The position numbers were made by a program, and so were the translations under genes. This document shows positions 59,677-64,000 of a stretch of 64,000 bases of DNA, one piece after another. The notes below the pieces were generated by a model. That model had not been told where the DNA came from. It saw only the letters and a list, made by a program, of their open reading frames with translations, and ran no database searches. The stretch spans positions 4,030,001 through 4,094,000 of the forward strand of contig JAFEKR010000004.1 of NCBI GenBank assembly GCA_019022495.1. The letters run 5' to 3'. Source of the stretch: Epichloe hybrida. Its lineage: Eukaryota > Ascomycota > Sordariomycetes > Hypocreales > Clavicipitaceae. Position 1 is the first letter of the stretch; every line of letters begins with the position of its first letter.

Positions 59677-60346
59677 TCACGGTGCTGCCCTGCTTGACTC
59701 CCAGCTGGACTTGAACAGTGTCCCCAACTGCCTCGCCGTCTCCTCGTCCTTGAGCCTCTGCAGCAAGAAGCCATTCAGATCCTCCCAGAACACGTCCGTG
59801 GTCAGGGCGTCGCGTCCCGAGGCCACCGCCGGCGTCGACGCAGGCTGCTCGGGCATGATTGCGGCCGCACCACCAATGACCATGACGGAGAACTCCACCT
59901 TGTTCTCCGCCGTCTCGCCCACAATGTCCTTGAGGATCTTGCTATCCGCCAGCGGCCTCTTGTTATGCAGCACCTTGAGCTTGTCAAGCGGTATTCTCGA
60001 CTGCTCCGACACCCTGGCCCTGATGTCGAGCATGGACGTGCTCAGCGGCTGCGAGCTGAGCTTCACGTCGAGAGGCGGGTTCCGCAGCGACTTGAGCACG
60101 ACCGTCACGCTGCGCTCCTGGCCTGGCAGCAGCGTCTTGGGCTTGCTCATGGGCGTGGGCATGCGCGGGAGGATGTACTACTTTCTTGTCAGCGGCCGGT
60201 GTGGTCCGGAAACAGGGCGCGGGCAACGAACGTACGGGCGGGCGCGCAGGGAAGGACTTGGGGTCCTCGACATGGTCGGCGGATAGCTTCACGGGCCGCG
60301 AATCGAGCGTCGAGAGAAAGCTTCTGGCAAAGGCGGCCTCGGACAT
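59677..60346 (-). CDS. Get5/Mdy2-like ubiquitin-like protein of the GET pathway
   Basis: Get5 with Get4 bridges the co-chaperone Sgt2 and the Get3 ATPase during delivery of tail-anchored proteins. Exons 60346-60236 and 60177-59677 give 203 residues. The N-terminal Get4-binding region reads EAAFARSFLSTLDSRPVKLS followed by DPKSFPARPPYILPRM. A ubiquitin-like domain follows: VTVVLKSLRNPPLDVKLSSQ, VSEQSRIPLDKLKVLHNKRP and VEFSVMVIGG. The C-terminal helix VFWEDLNGFLLQRLKDEETA fits the homodimerisation segment. It converges on cofilin. Named by domain order and fungal resemblance; another UBL protein is possible but less likely. Confidence 0.75.
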
Positions 60347-60693
60347 GGCGCGGGGGGGGGGCGGTGGGGGAAAGAGTGGTAGTTCTATGAGGAGACGAGA
60401 AGCAAAGTCAGTTGTAAATACTCCGTAGTCGCTGTCTCGGTCGAAGTGGTCTGGGGATTTATGCGAGCCGCGTGGAGAGAAAATGGGTTTCAAACTTGTC
60501 GGACGTGTGATGATGAACTTGCGTGTTTGGCGGGGCGGTTAGGTAAGCCGGGTTGTCAGTGGGTTCACAGAGGTTAGGGACCGTGGAATGTAACTTCCTC
60601 GTTATTTACCCTTGAGCCTCATCAATGGCGGCAGAACGAGCTAATCAGTTATGCATCGACATCGCCTCTTTGCCTGATATCTCATAGGCAGAG

Positions 60694-61606
60694 ATGGATT
60701 TTCGCGATACTTCATTTTTCCGATCGGGGGACCCCTCACTACAGCTGCCATCACCTGCTGCCATCTTCCAACAATTTCCAGACAAAGGAGCCTGTGTCGT
60801 CAAGTTTGAGCACCTGAACCTCGCTGTTAAGATTGGTCATTGCTCTTATCTGAGGTTGGAGGAGGCACAAAACCATGAGGGCTGTCAGACAGGTCTTCGC
60901 AAAAAATGAGGTGCCTGTGCCTGAGGTATTTGGATGGAGAAAGTATGGCGACCTAAACTTCATTTACATGAGCCTGATTCCGGGACAAACATTGCGAGAG
61001 GCATGGCCAACGCTTTTTGAGGCGGACAAGACATTGATATGTAGCGATTTGAGCCGAATTGTCAGAGAACTAAGACGAGTCAGCCAAGGCACTTCGGGAA
61101 AACGCTTTATTGGTATATATACCCCCAAGCGTGTGTCGATCCCATTCGATACAGAGTGCGCTGACCACGATTTAGGATCCATAAACGGAGGAGTTGTGCA
61201 AGATAGGTTTTTCAAGCTTGATTACGAAGAAGGGCCGTTTCAAACTATAAAGTCATTCAACGACTGGTTTCTTGCTGCTGCCACTCATCAAAGGCCAGGG
61301 CCGGGCGGGGTCACAGGCCCATATCGAGAATTCCTGCCCGACACAGGGTACATCTATTTTACTCATGGGGACCTTACCCTTGGGAATATCATAATATCCG
61401 ACGGACCTGGGCCTCGGCGAATTGCGGGTATTATAGACTGGGAGCAAGCTGGCTGGTATCCGGAGTACTGGGAGTACTGTAAGCTGCTGTGGGCAGTTGA
61501 GTACGACCATGACTGGCGTAGTGATGGATGGGCCGACAAAGTCATGAGACCATTTGAAACCGAGTCGGAGGCATTCGCCGAGTACTCATTGTGGCGGTGT
61601 CCCTAG
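60694..61606 (+). pseudogene. APH-like (aminoglycoside phosphotransferase family) kinase with a 1-base frameshift
   Basis: Fungal small-molecule kinase-like protein of the APH/choline-kinase fold, usually of unknown substrate. The first frame (60694 onward) runs ACVVKFEHLNLAVKIGHCSY to LRLEEAQ. The second frame takes over at TMRAVRQVFAKNEVPVPEVF and runs to 61606. The switch is at an A4 run (60869-60872), where one fewer A gives a continuous protein of about 303 residues. Catalytic motifs are intact: FTHGDLTLGNI (Brenner-type HGDxxxxN) and AGIIDWEQAGWYPEYWEY (IDWE). So the gene is either freshly broken or carries a homopolymer sequencing error. Confidence 0.8.
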
Positions 61607-61618
61607 GCTTGAGTACTC

Positions 61619-61945
61619 GTGGTACGAATACTCAAGGCCGAGTCAGATGGACCTGACAATGCCAATTTTATCACCCCCGCGATACTCGTTTCCGGCTTGT
61701 CAACATCTCTTGATGGGACCTTTGTGCGGACACCGATTTGGAGCCTCAAAGGTGTTGACAATGATGTCTTCTGGCGCTTCTTTCAGTTTTTGGACTTCAA
61801 ACCAGGAGAAAAGTTGAACAGCTGTGAAACAGCCACAGCTTCCTCGGTTGACGAAATCACGAATCAACCAGATAAATCTCCGAAGCTAACCAATCCGTTT
61901 GTCTTGCTGGCCACTTTTATAAGCCACGGCGGCAACGATGCATAA
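61619..61945 (+). other. ORF of unknown function
   Basis: A 108-codon ORF just after the APH-like gene, in another frame, including FWRFFQFLDFKPGEKL and KLTNPFVLLATFISHGG. It could be a fragment of an unrelated gene. No family recognised and no clear promoter or splice partner. Confidence 0.2.
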
Positions 61946-62579
61946 CGACAAAGGCATTCTGGGTGCCCACATGTTGGCGGTAGAGTCCTTTTTCTTTTTG
62001 CCTCCCCCCCCCCCCCAAAAAAAAAAAGACATGGACGCGCCATCAAATGTCGATCTAACCATGTCTAGGAACTCATTTGCACCAGATCACATGCTCTAAT
62101 CGGAACTAGCTACGGCCCCCGGGACGCTCAAACAAGTGCTTGCAAATAAAGCTCGGGCGAGTTCGGGCCGACGTTTTATACATTGAGTTGCGGACTCGGC
62201 GTTTGAATCGACATCCTAATCTCCCCCTTTTTTTAAATCACCTAGCTAATACAGACGGCAGAGAATGCGACATGTTGTGCATGATGGACGGACTGACCCA
62301 GTGACCCGTGAGCTCTAGCTTGACCAAGCCCCGCACTATTTACTGGTACCTCGAAACCCAATGCAAAGATCGGACGTCACATGATGTTGTGGGGCGAGAT
62401 CGGAAAGATCCCGTGACATACGGCCCACTTTGCGAATTCTTGCTTGTAAAACCTTGCTAGCGATTTGGTGCCCGACCGGAGTAACCTGCCATTTGCACAG
62501 TTTCGCTCCTTCCATCATACATAGTCTTGCTTCAGAACTCCTTTATAACTAACAATACGTGTCATCCTGCCAACAAGGA
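61946..62579. other. intergenic, no gene seen
   Basis: Contains a C11 run followed by an A11 run near 62006-62029 and otherwise unremarkable sequence. Confidence 0.45.
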
Positions 62580-62660
62580 AGCTGTGTCCTGTAGCGGTTA
62601 TCAGGTTGTATTCAGAGTGCAATGACTTCGGTCTCGCGGGTTCGAATCCCGTCTCAGCTG
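62580..62660 (+). tRNA. tRNA-like gene, class II, anticodon CAG (Leu), imperfect acceptor
   Basis: The T arm GCGGG-TTCGAAT-CCCGT with B box GGTTCGAATCC is perfect. The D arm CTG-TAGCGGTTAT-CAG includes A14, GG and the A-box-like sequence. The anticodon arm TTGTA-TTCAGAG-TGCAA places U33 then CAG. A variable arm GAC-TTCG-GTC is present, as in leucine and serine tRNAs. The acceptor AGCTGTG/CTCAGCT pairs in six of seven positions. T runs (62706-62711 and 62713-62720) follow within about 50 bases and could terminate Pol III. It could be functional or a decaying copy; it was folded by eye only. Confidence 0.5.
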
Positions 62661-62907
62661 TGTACTCTCCAGGTGTAAAGCCTGTCAACTTCCATCCGCG
62701 AGTTCTTTTTTGTTTTTTTTCTCACAAATTTCCTAGCAAAGTTGCAGCTAGGCGTCTGTCCTTGAACTCTCCTGCGCCACATTGAAAGCCTTTCCATCAC
62801 AGCGGATTCTTACTTATCTGCAATCTGTTATCATCTTTCACTGCGCCCATCGTCCACACGTTTTAATTTTCTTCCAGTTCGCTACCCTTTTTTTTTTCAG
62901 CACAAAA
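62661..62907. other. leader of the DEDDh exonuclease-like gene
   Basis: T-rich stretches (62707-62720, 62889-62897) and pyrimidine-rich sequence. The CAG at 62898-62900 after T9 resembles a 3' splice site, so an upstream non-coding or coding exon is possible. Confidence 0.35.
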
Positions 62908-64000
62908 ATGAAATACAGCATCTGCCCCAAAGGATTCAAGGTCGGGCACTGGAGGCGTCTTTATGACGCGTGCATTTCCAATCTCGAAGCCCTCAAACTA
63001 GTTGCTAGCGACGCAACGTTCGTCGTTTTTGACGCTGAACCATGGGGTGGAGATAATACTCAGGCCTCCGAACTTGGGATATCCATACTACGAATGGCCG
63101 AAACGAGACAGACGGATGTCATGCCTGTGACGTTAGAGAATTTTGTCGATATTTTCGCAATTGAAACGCACTGGATACAAATTGTCGAAATGACGAGACC
63201 TAAGAAATGCGAACCTCATAGATTCGGCCAACATCATATTGTTTCTAGCCTTGATATCGAACAATATGCCAGGACTCTTATCGATTCGTATCGGCAAAAA
63301 TATTGCTCTGTAGCTACCGAACATTTAATTTTCGTTGGTTTCGACTTACGATTCGAGCTTCAGTTACTCTCGACAATCTATAACAGCTTTACAGATTATT
63401 TTACATCCTGGCTTGATCTCCAAGAGCTAGCAAGACTTTCCAGTCATATTGACAAGCCAGGGTTAAGCGAAACCCTCAAGGCCTGCGGCTTTGGGTATCT
63501 CGAGCCAAAAGATCTACATAGCCTGAACGGTAGGCATAACGCTGCGACAGATACCGTTCGTGCCGCGGCGATTTTGTGTTACCTTTTAACGAATTCAAAC
63601 GAGGATCAACCACTCAGAATTGCAACCTCTGATCGCAATTCTAGCGTTTTAAATAGAAGGCGCCGAGGACTACCTGCAAATGCTCCTGAAGAACGCAAGC
63701 TCTGGCACGGCACGAGACCTAAACCGAGGGAGCTCTATCCGTATACTGCAAGAGTTAGGCGCTCGACCGGAGATGTCTTGACACCTAATGGTCTTCTTGA
63801 AACCTTTGCAGAATACGAGCCAGTTGCGGTCGGCACTGCGAAACAAAATCGATATGGATGGGTCTGTCTTCCAAGTCTCAGCCACCTTGATGATTTTGTA
63901 AGGCAGGTGAATGGTTCGCACCACGAACAACAAGGCACTTGGACTGTGGTCACCGATTACGATCCAGACATCACCCCCGCAAAAGATATGCGCGAGTTAA
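62908..64000 (+). CDS. DEDDh 3'-5' exonuclease-like protein, 3' end outside window
   Basis: The frame is open from ATG 62908 through the window end (364 codons). An RNase H-like exonuclease fold is suggested by motif I VVFDAEPWG (Asp42, Glu44), ELGISIL just after, motif II FVGFDLRFEL (Asp about 146), and motif III GRHNAATDTVRAAAILCYL (His about 210, Asp about 215), the H-x4-D spacing of the DEDDh class. This arrangement recalls Gfd2/YDR514C-like fungal proteins and the exonuclease QIP, but no orthologue is certain. After the domain comes a basic linker (NRRRRGLPANAPEERK) and further sequence. Codon use is visibly more A/T-ending than in the neighbouring housekeeping genes, and there are no introns so far. 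It lies next to a tRNA-like element in otherwise gene-poor DNA. Confidence 0.65.
   Translation, partial: MKYSICPKGFKVGHWRRLYDACISNLEALKLVASDATFVVFDAEPWGGDNTQASELGISILRMAETRQTDVMPVTLENFVDIFAIETHWIQIVEMTRPKKCEPHRFGQHHIVSSLDIEQYARTLIDSYRQKYCSVATEHLIFVGFDLRFELQLLSTIYNSFTDYFTSWLDLQELARLSSHIDKPGLSETLKACGFGYLEPKDLHSLNGRHNAATDTVRAAAILCYLLTNSNEDQPLRIATSDRNSSVLNRRRRGLPANAPEERKLWHGTRPKPRELYPYTARVRRSTGDVLTPNGLLETFAEYEPVAVGTAKQNRYGWVCLPSLSHLDDFVRQVNGSHHEQQGTWTVVTDYDPDITPAKDMREL

Overview
This window reads as nuclear DNA of a filamentous ascomycete. Genes are on both strands and mostly broken by short introns of about 50-110 bp with GTRNGT-like donors and CTAAC-type branch points. Coding GC is moderate and intergenic distances are 0.3-2.5 kb. 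The gene set (TMEM135-like protein, fungal Get2 and Get5, ABCC transporter with fungal features, QH-type small Myb-like proteins) fits Sordariomycetes, probably Hypocreales. The order is an inference from protein resemblance, not a search result.

Layout. 0-16 kb is metabolic and transport: a left-truncated ABCC multidrug transporter (-), galactose-1-phosphate uridylyltransferase (+), a Gfo/Idh/MocA oxidoreductase (+), a secreted or membrane arylsulfotransferase-family protein (+), a stretch of unrecognised ORF fragments, and an MFS sugar transporter with a long N-terminal extension (-). 16.6-17.9 kb is a small gene graveyard with remnants of an aminoglycoside-phosphotransferase-like kinase and a C-5 sterol desaturase. 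18-42.7 kb is mostly conserved housekeeping: Get2, a TMEM135-like membrane protein, a bHLH factor, a coiled-coil protein, RuvB-like 2 helicase, an Ebp1-like elongation-complex protein, GAPDH, a Lin1/CD2BP2 GYF protein and Ufd1. Ufd1 carries a 10-bp tandem duplication that shifts its frame.

43.0-55.5 kb is the most unusual part. Ten copies of a roughly 50-residue Myb/SANT-like helical module lie side by side, five on the minus strand (43.0-46.9 kb) and five on the plus strand (49.5-55.5 kb), facing away from a 2.5-kb central gap. Most carry basic/acidic chromatin-type tails and one has an AT-hook-like motif. Several share intron position and phase. Within the left arm, three consecutive first exons (45.1-45.3, 44.6-44.8 and 44.3-44.4 kb) all end in the same phase, but only one second exon follows. 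Either tails have been lost or this is a locus with alternative first exons.

55.9-64 kb returns to conserved genes (Hsp60, cofilin, Get5). It then holds an APH-like kinase with a single-base frameshift in an A run, a tRNA-like element with a long variable arm (anticodon CAG), and a right-truncated, AT-richer DEDDh exonuclease-like gene. Exon boundaries were placed by eye from splice signals, reading phase and family conservation; none is transcript-verified.
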